The notes under the pieces were generated by a model that saw nothing but the letters and a program-made list of their open reading frames with translations, ran no database searches and had not been told where the DNA came from. Positions 53,891-64,000 of a stretch of DNA of 64,000 nt are shown here, piece after piece; within the stretch, counting starts at the first letter, position 1; each line of letters starts with the position of its first letter. The DNA is taken from NCBI GenBank assembly GCA_964036045.1, contig OZ038392.1:31313087-31377086 (forward strand), given 5' to 3'. This DNA is from Eutreptiella sp. 'Long Island Sound 2002' (taxonomy: Eukaryota; Euglenozoa; Euglenophyceae; Eutreptiales; Eutreptiaceae). The translations under genes and the position numbers were made by a program.

Positions 53891-56158
53891 TGTGGAAAAG
53901 CAGGTTGAATGGGACCTCGGTGTAGATCAACAGCTGCACTAGTGGCTGCAATAGGCCAGCCAAGTTGGCCTGTTGGGATGGTGGGGGGCCTTGGGGGGCC
54001 CAGCCAAAAACCCATTAGAGATGCTTGTATTGGACCAAACAAGGATTTTTACAAGGGATTAGTGGAAGGCGCCCCCAAAACAGGGGATATTTGGCATTTC
54101 CCGGGAAGCAGGCTTGCCTGGTTTTGCTCCAACAACCTCTGTGAGGTCATTTGGCAGGGAATTCAAGAATGCTAAGCAAACACTAACCCCCCCCCCCCCA
54201 CTGCTGACGCTGCAGATGGCGGGGTCCAGAACTGAACTGAAACACAGCCTGTGCTCTCTACAATCCACTGGAATGGGACAACGGTCTCTCTCTGTTGCCA
54301 CAAACGGTGGCAAAGGAGTTCTCCACAATGGGTTTCCGCATTGAGTTACCTGAGCATCTCAAGAATCATGGATTCTTGAGTGCATGATTCATTGAGGACT
54401 GTGACTTGGGGGAGGAACGTGGCATCATGGGGAGAGTTGGGGGCCAACGGGTGGTCAACCCAGCCCAGTGCAGTCAAAGCTTTTCATTCAGCCGATCTGC
54501 TTGCCTTTGCCTGCAACCCTTTGTCATTTCAAATACCGTGATTGTCAGAATACAGATGGCGTAGTAGTATCAGCCCGATGCACAAAGCCGGTTCCCATGA
54601 TTGAAGGGAACAGCCAGGGCAATGCAACACACCAGCATCCCAATCCTGTTCCATGGCAGGGTGGGAGGCCGGTGTCCACTAAACTCCACGGCATCATCCC
54701 TCCTTCCCACTCCGTTTGCAAAGTATGTGCCTTTGAGTGGGTGCAATGCCGTAGCTCTTGGGAGTTGGCTGTGTTGAACGGGGTCAGTCTACCGACGGTG
54801 CTGCCTACGCCTTCGCTGAGCTTACCTCAATTAGGCTTCACCCCCTCTCTTTCCATTTCACCTGTGCCTCGCTGTCCCATCCCCACCCCCGCTTTGCAGA
54901 TGCGTCCCAGCTCCCGCTCCCTCCCCGAGCAATGCAACAGCGGCCTGAAACCTTTCACCATCTTAACGAAACTGCCACAAGAAGTGATGCAGGTCCTGCT
55001 CATCCCGTTGTTCGTCAGGACTTTGGGGCCGTTCTGGGGGAGGGTTTCAGGTGCAAGGGTAGGGACTGCAGTGGTGTTGATGTGACTGCCGGCTTGTGAT
55101 CAGTGGTGCATGCCGATCGGTTCTAGGAGGTCACGATGGCAGCTTTGTGGCGTCTGGAGGACATGCCTGAAAATCTGCGACGAACAACCTAAACTAACCT
55201 GAAGACTTTGACAATATGCGCTACAACAGCTGTTGTAGAGCATCACAAATGACCGTAGTGAAGCGCAGTGGCACAGGGGACAGGGGGACGGGTAGAAGGC
55301 AGATGACCTCACGTCACCTCAGCACCTCGCCTGCCATGCCCCTGCCTTTGTGTGCACAGAAGATGAGAGGCCTGCTTGGAGGGTGGGCCGTAGAGTCGGG
55401 TCCAAGTCAGTGAACACACGGTTGTGGATGGATGTGGGGTGCCCCGGCCCGTGTGCTTTCCCCTGCCCCCGCCCCAGCCAGAGCCACGTTGACACGGGAT
55501 TGGCTCAGTCAATCAATAAGGTCGTGTGGTCCGTCAACACAGGCCGGGTTTACACCGTCGAAAGCCCCATCTGGTCCATACCGTTGACATGCACAGCGTC
55601 GTCTTGATCGTGAAGCCGACAGCAACCCGGTCCTTCTCGGCCTGGCGGTCCACAGCAGTGCCCCAGATTCCCCCTGCGGCGCCCAGGTTGGTGCTACAGG
55701 GGAGGGGAAAATCAGGAACAGGCGAGATCACTCCGAAGAGGGGTGTTAGATCAAGTGCGGGTGCGAGAGCCACGTACCCGTCGCATCCGCCATTTGGTTA
55801 TGGGGGGGGGGGCTCCCATCTCATCTAGCTCTTTGGGGGGGGGGTCTGAAAGGGGAGGGCTGTAAGCCATGAGATGGGAGGGCCAAGTGGCTGACTTGTG
55901 TCAACGGGGGCGGGGTTTTGCCATGAGATGGGATGGGCCAGGTGGTTACTTGGCATGAACTGGGTGGGGGCTTGCCATGAGACAGGGAGGCTGCAAAGAA
56001 GTGGTGCTGTCAGTTGAAAGAGCCTGCTGTGAGGTTGCAATGGAGTGGTGCTGTTGGTTGAACACAGCCTGACTCTGAGTTGAGCACGCTGCATGGTCCC
56101 TCCCTTCTTTGTTGCCTCCCTTGCTTTACTTTTACACTGTGTCTTTTTGTCTGTGCTA

Positions 56159-56286
56159 TGGACTGCAATCCCATAGTCCAACTCATCCACATTTGCATTC
56201 CTGTGTAGGAATGGACTGCAATCCCATAGTCCAACTCATCCACATTTGCATTCCTGTGTAGGAATGGACTGCAATCCCATAGTCCA
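56159..56286. repeat. 53-bp tandem repeat, about 2.4 copies
   Basis: The unit contains ATGGACTGCAATCCCATAGT and CCAACTCATCCACATTTGCA. Starts at 56211 and 56264 are spaced exactly 53 bp. Confidence 0.9.
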
Positions 56287-56637
56287 AAATACCCCAGGTC
56301 TTTTTCAGTGGCACCAAAATGAATGAACCATAATCCCCCCCCCCCCCACCCCACACAAAGGAGGCCCAAACACAAAAAAAAACGCATTGGATCGGAAGCA
56401 TCACCCGAGGAACTGCCAAGGATGAACAACATCCATCCAGCAACCCCAGGTATTGGGATTTTCATTAACAACAAAAATTTTCCTTTCGACTTGGCCATCA
56501 AAATACACTTTCCTTCAATTTTTTTTGGCCCCCATCCCATCCCCACCCCATCACCCCTCTTTTGGGGGGTGGTGGTCTGAAAGGGGGGGGGTGTAAATCA
56601 TGAGATGGGAGGGCCCCCTCCCCCCAAAAGCGTTTGC

Positions 56638-56780
56638 CTGCCGGCTCCCCTGTTTTTGGGAGGTATTCATGTATCATACCTCAATGTATGATATCAGATG
56701 TTGAACCCCCTTGTAAAACAATCATTTTGGGAGATGAAGATTTCCCCCAACGAATTTTTCGATTTTGACCCCTCGGTCCT
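56638..56780 (-). repeat. Dispersed repeat family R1, inverted copy D
   Basis: The reverse complement contains GGGGTCAAAATCGAAAAATT, GTTGGGGGAAATC, TTTTACAAGG, GATATCATACATTGAGGTAT and GAATACCTCCCAAAA in the same order as copies A-C. Confidence 0.5.
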
Positions 56781-58537
56781 CCCGTGCCTGGGTGCCGCTT
56801 TTTTGGAGGGGCAGGTGGGGGGCGGGGTGACGGGAAGGGTCAAAACTTGGTTGGCCTGTAGCTGCCATTGTGTGTGGATGTGGACACGGGTCCCGTTCCA
56901 CTTTTGCAGACCCCCTAGTGAACGACGGGGGTCCCGGGTGCTATCTTCACCTTTCCAAGATCCTCGGGGTGCTTATTGGCCTGCAACAGTGAGAATCCTT
57001 TTCCTGCGGCGCGCAGTTTGGGAAACCTGCCTAATTTGTGGAGCTTTTTAGATTCCACCTTGTTGTGCTCCCGGCGGGGCTTGGGGCCCGGTTTTACCAT
57101 ATAGTATGGCCCTTTTATGTAGCCATATTGATCTCTCCCTACCATGGGGACCTCGAGAAGGCACGGGTCATGTTACGGGGTGTCAACCCGGGGGCAGGGG
57201 TTAGGTAGCCACTATGCCCACATGCGGGACATTTCTGATTTTGTCCCCGTGCTGAGCATTGGGAGCCATTGATTTCTCCCCAGTAGCGGGGGACACTTAT
57301 TAAATGCCATTGTCAGCCCTCGGACAAGGGGCCCCTGGCGCAGGCCGCCGCCACCCGCATTGAGCATTGTGTCTGATCCATCTACTCTCTAGGCGGAGCA
57401 ACGTGTGCTGTTTCTCAGTTATCTGGTTTGTTTCCGGAACAGTTTGCAATAAAACAGGTTTCTCAAACCCTGCGGCGCCTGTGGTGGTGCGCCTGCGGCG
57501 CGCACAAAGCGTTCTCAGTGCCTTTTTTTTTTTGCACTGTAGTGGACAAAATTGTGTCGGCCAGGAGTTTACGACTTTTCCATGATTTACTTTGTCTCTG
57601 TTCAAGGTGCCTTGCTGAAGGTAATAGAATCTGGAATGGCAAAATTTGGCAAAACAAAAGTGTGCCCAATTATGCCGCATAGAACGCTTTTCTAGCGGCA
57701 CCTGCGCGTGCCCTGCTACATGTAGTCTAGGAAACCTGCCTGATTGTGGAACCAAGTGCAGTCATGGGGATGGTTGTGACTCATATACCTCGTTGGTGCG
57801 CTGGTAGTGGCCTTGGTCACTAGAGCCCTTTTGAGGGGGGTGGCAGAGGAGCTCTGACTTGTGGTCAATAGGCCACGGGTGCTGTGTCGTTTGCAGGTCC
57901 TAAGTCCATCTTCCACTACCTCCGAGTTAGGGCTGGTTGGGGCCCATTGTGTCATAGGACACGCCTGGGGCAGAGCAGTGTTGTTACTGCCCCCCACTCA
58001 TTGTACAAGCATGCATCTTAGATGGCGTTCGGTGGTGTTTGTAGCCGTGGGCCCCTTGGTTAGATCCCATACAGGCCCCTGGGCCGCGGTGGTTTCCTGC
58101 ATGCGTGCTTGACTTGCAGGGGAGGGCTGGCATATCCAGCGGTATAGCCAAGCATGTGCAGCCGCATCATGCCGTAGCATCCAATTTTTTGAGTTCATGT
58201 GTCTGTCTGCCTGCTCCTGCTCTGTTTGCACGGGAGACATTCTGCCTGCCCCATGTCTCCCCAGTTTGTTTTTATTTGTCTTGTCATGAGTCAGTCATCT
58301 GTACCAACAACATCCAGTCAACAGTCAACACCAAGCACACCACTTTCCCAATCAGATGGGAAAATTCTGCTGGGGAATGGGAACGTCAACCTGGCACACA
58401 TGCACGCAAGGCTGCACTACAGCCCCCACCCATTTGTGTGGAGGCACCAACACAGCCAAACCCCACGATCATAGTCAACGTCCCACGGCCAGAACCAGCT
58501 GAACCTGAGTGCAGCCAAAAAAGACGATTTCCCTACG

Positions 58538-58726
58538 TTGAGCAGCATTGCTGTTTTCTTTGTCCGACGACCACGCTCTGCTTGCCATGTTGAGCGAACG
58601 TTCAGTTTGATGGGCCACATCCAGACAAAGGACCGTTTGCATATGGGCAACAACACTTTGCGCCATTTGGCTATGATGTATGTCAACAAACCCACTACAG
58701 ACGATCCGGATGGTGAAAGTGATTAA
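58538..58726 (+). pseudogene. hAT transposase C-terminal fragment in the OSCA intron
   Basis: Reads SSIAVFFVRRPRSACHVERT then FSLMGHIQTKDRLHMGNNTL and ends in TAA. The VERTFSLMGHIQT.DR...NTL pattern is the hAT dimerisation domain. No catalytic part found upstream. Distinct in sequence from the fragment at 26.5 kb, so a different hAT lineage. Confidence 0.6.
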
Positions 58727-60075
58727 TTCGGCCCAACAGTGTTGTGCATGTTGTCTCTTGTTTGTGAGTTCAATTTCCCACAGAAGCGCAAGTACCTACA
58801 TGTGCAGGTAGAAGCATGCCGCAGCATGCCTCAGCATGCCGCAGCACAAGAAATTTTTCCGAGGGACCGCACATGCTTGGGTATAGCCCATGCTGCCTCC
58901 ACATTGCTTTTCTTTTTGTTTTGTTCATGTGCAGGGCACATTCCCTACTGTGCTACCGCACAAGTCCGTGCTGCTCTGCTTGATATAGTTGCTGGGGTTT
59001 GAAAGCTGCGGTGCTGGTCCCTGCTGTACGGCCGCGCAGGTCGGTACTGCTCTGGCCTGTGCAGTCACCGGGTTTATGTTGTTTTTTCCCTCACCTTTCA
59101 TCTGTTGTTGTGGTCTTCTCTTTTTCTTGTTGTCAAAGTCCTCCAAATTCTGCAAATCTTGGAACTCCACCACCGGCAAGCCTCTGTGTGTGTTCAAAGG
59201 GCGGATTTCCCCAACAGGTACCCGCCACGAGGTGTTGCATGCCCCCCGTACCCATCTGACACCGGGGTCTGCCCCCCTCCGCATGTCGGGTGTGTCACGC
59301 ATGGCTAGGCTGCTTCTTGGACTGTTTTATTGTTCCTTTGCCGATGTGAAGGTCGAGTTTCTGGTTGTACTCGTTGTGGCAGCGGTACTGCTGCCGCGTC
59401 TGGATGGCACCTTCCCCGGGAGGGGTGGAGTGCCGGTATGAGTCTTGGTGGTGGGAGTCACTGTTGGCTCATCTGACTCTTTTGAGGGGGATGGGGTCAG
59501 AAAAGTAGGTGCAAACGCCCCTGTCCCCCATCCCCCCCCCAAAAACTGAAATTTCCCCAACCATTTTCATACTGCGGTCTTCTTCCAAATGCGCCCCGCT
59601 TTTGGTGTGTTTGTGGAATCCCCCCCCCCTCCCCAAAGAAAAAGTCGTGTCCTGAATCCCGCAATTTGCCTCCATTTTGTGCCCCCATTTTGTTAGATTT
59701 TCGGATATCATCAATGAGGCAGTGTCCACAGCATGAATGTGTGTGCGCAGGCTTTTTTGAGCTCCATGGATGCCTTCCGTGGTTGTGGTTGCAAAGGGTC
59801 TCGCCTGCAGGCGTTCGCAGTTCTACTTTCTGTCCAAGCCCAAGTGCAACACCATCCTAAACTGCCGACAGGTGTACAACTCTGTCTGCTATGTCGAGAC
59901 ACTACACTTTGCCCGCGCATTCCACAAAGGGTAGGGACGGGGTGCCCCCCTGCAGACCCCTCCTGAAGCCCCGATTTGTTGTAATGTTGACTCCGATTAT
60001 TTTTTTTTTGGGGGGGTTGGGGGTTGCTGGTTGCCTTGGGTGTGCGTGGGGTGGTGCTCCTGCATTGGGCCCCAG

Positions 60076-60276
60076 GCCGACCTCATTCTGATCTGCATGG
60101 TCATGTTCGTGTACGCGGTCATATCCCCGTGGGTATGCGGCGTTGTCGCGGCCGCGTTTGGCTTCTACTCCATCGTGTACCGCCACCAGAGCCTCACCGT
60201 CTGCAGTCCAGAGAACGATACGGACGGACGACTGTGGGCCGGCGTCGCTCGCTTCATTATCGTCTGCATGATTTTG
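60076..60276 (+). CDS. OSCA/CSC1-like channel, penultimate recognised exon (TM7-TM9)
   Basis: After GGGCCCCAG in phase 0 it encodes ADLILICMVMFVYAVISPWV (the family's Y-S/A-V-I-x-P helix), a second helix AAAFGFYSIVYRHQSL (family GY.VYR.Q), CSPENDTDGRLWAGVARF (family E..G...W) and IIVCMIL. It ends TTTTG|GTCTGA in phase 0, a weaker donor, but the join to the next exon is as expected. Confidence 0.82.
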
Positions 60277-61031
60277 GTCTGACCCCCCTCCCCCCCGTCC
60301 ACGCCTGCTTCTGCACTCGCTACCTTCCTGCCCCTGCCCCTTCCCCGGCCTCTACTCCTGCCCTCGCCGCTGTCCCTTTGCCTGCTACTGCCCCTGTCAC
60401 TCTCGTGCCCAGGCCTGAATTACACCTTTTTTTCGCCAACAGCTGCCCCCCTCCCCTAAGCCCCCCCCCCCCCCCCTCCCACACACAACACTCAGTTCAG
60501 GGTATTGTTGGTTTATTCAGGGTCAGCGCTGACTTCTTTTGGGTGCCCAGGGGCTGTTGCTTGATTTCCCCATTCCTCTCTGGCACCCATGACACAGATT
60601 TCAAGCGCAGTGTCAACCTGCTACCGCCTGTTGATGCTGGTTTGCCTTTCACTGGCCATGATGTTGGACGGGGGGGTTGACTTGTATAGGCAGAGGAGGC
60701 GGGTGGGTGCCCTGCGCAGTGAGAGGGCAGACAAAAGGAAGCCTCGTCTTGAGGGTCATGTTGCCGTTGATGTCATCGATGTGCAGTCTGAGCATCGTTC
60801 CTCTGCTGAACGTGGTGCTGATGGTGTGCTCTGGTATGAGCTCTGATGCAGAGGCCAGCTCCAGCTCCAGCTCCTGAGAGTCACCAGGCCTGGCATAGTC
60901 AATAACTGATTGGGTACCTTCCCTGACCCCAGTGCTGTCAGCATGGGCGGTATGTAGTTCATCATCCCGAGCAGCTTTGTCCAAGTGTATTGTTTACAAA
61001 GGGATTTGGGGTGCTGGCTGTCATGCTGACA

Positions 61032-61155
61032 GGGTTTGCCACCGATTCGTACATGAACAATGACAAATAACGACGAACAGCGATGCGCGACAGCCAAATC
61101 GCTTGTTCCTAACAACGACAAACAAAGACGAACAATGACAAATCACCGAAGCAGG
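61032..61155. repeat. ACGA/ACAA-type microsatellite tract
   Basis: Irregular AACGACAAA, GACGAACAATGACAAA units, in the last OSCA intron (60277-61399). The same intron holds C-runs at about 60460, 61219 and 61371. Confidence 0.55.
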
Positions 61156-61399
61156 CCCTTGTGACGAATCAGTGGTCAACCCTGCATACCGTCCATGGGG
61201 TTGTCCCCTCAGTGTGGAACCCCCCCCCCCTCCCCCGCCCCCGCGCAATCCTCCCCCATTTGCCCCCTTCAAGCACAGCCCTGCCCGTACCTCAGCCTCA
61301 GCCCCTGCCCCGCCCCCCCCCTTTGCCCCAAACCTCTGTCACTGCCCACTCCCCTGCCCCTGGCCCTGGTCCCCCCCCCCCCCGCCATCCCCACGTCAG

Positions 61400-61783
61400 G
61401 CCCAAGTCACACTGGCGGGCGTCCTGGCCACCAAAGAGGCCCGCGTCGTGGGCCCCCTGGTCCTGCCGCTCCTCGGCGCCACCGCTCTGTTCTGGGTCTA
61501 CCACGAGCAGCAGCATTTCCGCTGCGCCTCCCGTCTGCCTCTGGACGCCTGCATCCGTCTGGACGGCGACCGGCAGGAGGCGGGCGGTCCGCAGGCCTGT
61601 GCCGCGTTCGTGGGGGCCTACGAGCCCGCGTGCCTGCGGCAGGCAGCGCCCCCGCAGGGCCCGCCCGCCGCGGACGCGGGCGAGTGCCGCAGCAGCCCGC
61701 ACCCGTCCCCTGACGACGCGCCGCATGCGGAGACCCCGATCTCATGTTCGGGGGCGCCCGCGGCGGGCCCAAGTACCGAGTGA
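61400..61783 (+). CDS. OSCA/CSC1-like channel, last exon (TM10 and C-terminal tail)
   Basis: After CCCCACGTCAG it encodes AQVTLAGVLATKEARVVGPL, TM10 (VLPLLGATALFWVYHEQQHF) and PLDACIRLDGDRQE, then a Pro/Ala/Ser-rich cytosolic tail of about 60 residues, ending in TGA at 61781-61783. The order F/Q-x-T/x-G...K.A...P....L and the PL(D/E) motif after TM10 match the family's C-terminus. Phase 0 joins cleanly to the previous exon (MIL-AQVTL). Confidence 0.85.
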   Translation, partial: AQVTLAGVLATKEARVVGPLVLPLLGATALFWVYHEQQHFRCASRLPLDACIRLDGDRQEAGGPQACAAFVGAYEPACLRQAAPPQGPPAADAGECRSSPHPSPDDAPHAETPISCSGAPAAGPSTE

Positions 61784-62241
61784 CGTGTTGCGACCAAACC
61801 GCCCGTCGTCCGGTGCCCACCGGCTGTTGCGTCGGCCGCGGCTGCGACGGCTCCGGCCAGTCCGGGCAGCAGCAGGAGCGGCACGCGCCTTGTGCAGCCC
61901 GAGGGCCGTCACCGCGCATGACCCCTCGAACCCGGAACGCTCCGCACCGCCCGTTGCGCGCACACGTCTGAGCTATGTCTTTGACCGGTTCTGGCAACGC
62001 AGGCCCTCCCCTGCGTCCAAGCCACAGCCGTATTAATTTGGGACCCAATTTATTTCGGCACCATTTTTTGCTGCAACCCCATGAGACAAGGATTTGGGGT
62101 CAAAATGTCACGTTCGCGGGTTGAGGGACATTGTTCTTAATTGCCCAATGTTGCCCTCAAATGTTCATTTCAGGGGCCCTGGGCATTATCCTGATCCTTT
62201 GCTTGCACCAGCGCGGCGGTTCCCATTTCCATGTGTTGCAC
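61784..62241. other. 3' flank of the OSCA-like gene
   Basis: GC-rich to about 61970, probably 3' UTR, then mixed sequence. No polyadenylation signal could be assigned. Confidence 0.35.
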
Positions 62242-62313
62242 CCAAGCTACGGCCTTCTGTCAGCTACAATAGGCGTAGGGACCGTGTTCATTTGGGACTT
62301 GTCCGTAGCTTGG
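62242..62313 (+). repeat. Short solo copy of the AAGCTACG inverted-repeat family
   Basis: CCAAGCTACGGCC at the left and GTCCGTAGCTTGG at the right are near-perfect inverted repeats. AGCTACAATAGGCGTAGGGA inside matches the subterminal repeat of the 2416-3173 element. Confidence 0.6.
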
Positions 62314-64000
62314 ACCCAGGGGTACCCATCGGGCTAGAAAGGCTGGTGGATGGGAAGCAGGGCAGTCCGGAAGAGGTCACTTTCTTTCCCTTTCTCCTAC
62401 AGCCCCCGCTTGTGGGAGACCACCCGCTCTTGCAGGGCTCACCACCCCAGCCACATAGGCTCAGATGGCGATCTTCCGGGGGTTCGGGATGGTGTTGGAC
62501 GTTGCTGTGGCTGAGCCCGTTGGCCATGTGATTGGTGCTGCTGTGGCCAGGCCACAGGATGGCGCTTGAAGGTTAACTGACGGCGGTTGGCGTGCGTAAC
62601 CGACGGCAGTTGGGGCGCGCGCTCTTGTGTGGGAGTCGCTTTGCAGTCCACGAACGCCCTGGAGATGGAATCACAACCGTGTGCAGTATCGGGCTGCAGG
62701 GGCATTTGCAGGCCTCTGATCCTTGATGCAGGTGCCCCATCCGAAGGTTATACACCAGAATGTCCAACAGCACAACGATGTGCACCGCCCTCCTTGTAGA
62801 CCCCTTCAGCCCCCCGCCCCCCCTTGGGGCTGAGCAATCTCCAAACTTCAATGTCATGGGGATTTCTGACTGTGAAGCATGGGCGCCAAGGGGCAGCAGC
62901 AGCATTTATGAGCAGAGGGACAACCGTCGCTGCCTCACCTGCCAAAATTGCTTTTCCCCCAGGGGCTTTGGGCAAGCAGTGCAAACAATTCATTCCTGAA
63001 CAGCCTAGATTTTGTGAATGGTCCAGGAGGCATATTGATGTGGCTCTCCATGCCTTTGATGGTGACACCAAGTTGAGCCAACAGGGTTCAGTCTCAGACA
63101 CGCACGCTGTGACCAGTGTGCCCATATGTGCACATCAAATGGAACCAGGGCAACAGGGGTTCGCGCACCTGGAAGTGTGCATGCGCTGTGTGAAAAATAG
63201 GCTGTTTTTCACCAGGTTTCCCGAATACAGCAGGGGTCACACAGCCATTGTTTGAATAAAGGTGGGTTGGTATAGTCCATGAGACATCATTGTAGCATCA
63301 TTTGTTCGCCCGCTTTTGGTCTTGGAGGGTTGTGCATGACATTTGGCTGGGTCTCATGAGGATTTGCATGCCAATACATGTATTCACCTGCACTTCAAGT
63401 AATTCATGGTGCGGAGCCAAAAACGGTGCCAGCCTTACGGCCCATGGGAGGACAGTCCAAACTCCATTGGGACGGAGATACAAGCCCTTGACGTTGATGA
63501 GGAAGATGGTCATACCTATCTTTGCCAAGTTTTTGGTAAAATGGAGACACTGGAGTGCTCTGCACGCAACCTTTATTTGTGTACAAATTGCATGCTTGAG
63601 CATACTTGTGATGTTGATGCTCCGAGTAGCCACTTATTTATTTCAATATGTTGCATGGCTGTCTCATGTGACAAACATTAGTATTACTATTATGTGTTGT
63701 TACCATAGTGGAAAGCCATTTTGCACCACAACTGAGTTTGGGAATGATCAAAGGTTGAAGGCCGTTTTTGCCCTGTGCACGCATGCTTTGAGTGGTGGGT
63801 GGCTTTCAGGGTAGTCACGGGGAAACTAACTAACGAATTGGTGCTGTGCAGAAATGCCCCCAGGAAATCATAGGCAGCCTGCTTTGATGGAATCCTGAGG
63901 GAAATGTATAACTTTTGGAGAGCTAGTGGTGCTTATGGACTGCCCATAGGCTCCAAAGGGGGAAGTGGAGGATGACTGATCATTTATTCCAAGTGCTGCT
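62314..64000. other. Right edge without recognisable genes
   Basis: Unassigned ORFs (for example 62824-63255 plus, 143 codons from a TTG; 63406-63681 plus) have no domain I can name. No RNA gene or element boundary seen. Confidence 0.3.

Larger units (their letters stand above)
50197..60075 (+). other. Large intron region of the OSCA-like gene, one or more exons unplaced
   Basis: Roughly 20-40 residues of the channel between TM6 and TM7 are missing and must come from here. The best candidate is 50833-50919, which reads HIVIEIPPLTEGGRALELEN then FGIWDPH between CTGCAG and G|GTAACC, but its phase does not fit the neighbours as modelled. The rest is poly-C/poly-G tracts (50259, 50291, 50499, 50527, 50598, 51268, 51941, 54187, 56334 and others), GTGTGT-type microsatellite at 52598-52635, duplications and transposon remnants listed separately. 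Confidence 0.5.

Noticed and set aside
53072-53908. 278-codon ORF
   Set aside because: Its length comes from a 387-bp tandem duplication that keeps frame. No domain, and it lies in an intron.
54900-54991. Segment MRPSSRSLPEQCNSGLKPFT onward as the missing OSCA exon
   Set aside because: Acceptor and phase fit, but the peptide lacks any feature of the TM6-TM7 linker.

Overview
This is a window of a nuclear eukaryotic genome, most likely from a protist or alga. Genes are split by GT-AG introns, exons are GC-rich, and the spacers are low in gene density and crowded with simple repeats and transposon debris. The gene set (UDP-sugar pyrophosphorylase, cyclin L, a calcineurin B-like EF-hand protein, an OSCA/CSC1/TMEM63-type channel) fits a plant-like or algal lineage, but I cannot name the organism. 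More than 40 poly-G or poly-C runs of 8-18 bases are scattered through introns, intergenic DNA and repeat ends.

Layout: 0.7-1.1 kb, minus strand, one exon of a UDP-sugar pyrophosphorylase. 2.4-3.2 kb, a small TIR element. 4.3-6 kb and 12.5 kb, a dispersed repeat family with a nested insertion. 6-14 kb, little that I recognise. 14.4-16.5 kb, minus strand, an intronless cyclin L gene with a 189-bp duplication upstream. 19.6-24.0 kb, plus strand, four exons of a calcineurin B-like Ca2+ sensor, followed at once by a 174-bp MITE. 26.1-27.4 kb, a TIR element carrying a hAT transposase C-terminal fragment. 29.8-31.4 kb, a 1.5-kb C-rich block. 31.4-35.9 kb, a 33-bp repeat array interrupted by a tyrosine-recombinase (YR) element with 58-bp direct repeats that contain a palindromic core. 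36.5-40.6 kb, a 40-bp minisatellite that switches orientation at a hairpin and has captured a gypsy fragment and a piece of neighbouring coding sequence. 40.6-41.7 kb, compact overlapping unidentified ORFs. 42.6-43.1 kb, minus strand, an RNase H fragment. 43.2-61.8 kb, plus strand, an OSCA/CSC1-like channel gene of about 18.5 kb, recovered as six exons plus at least one piece I could not place. Its large introns hold a 570-aa unidentified ORF, minisatellites, a 387-bp tandem duplication and another hAT fragment.

The host genes are independent housekeeping or signalling genes. The Ca2+ sensor and the putative Ca2+-permeable mechanosensitive channel could act in one signalling context, but nothing in the sequence links them. 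The strongest candidates for something new are the YR element (an amber codon sits directly after its catalytic HxxR box), the inverted minisatellite with captured DNA, the 570-aa intron-nested ORF, and the overlapping ORFs at 40.9-41.7 kb. Gene models come from reading exon ends by eye; no search or RNA evidence was available.
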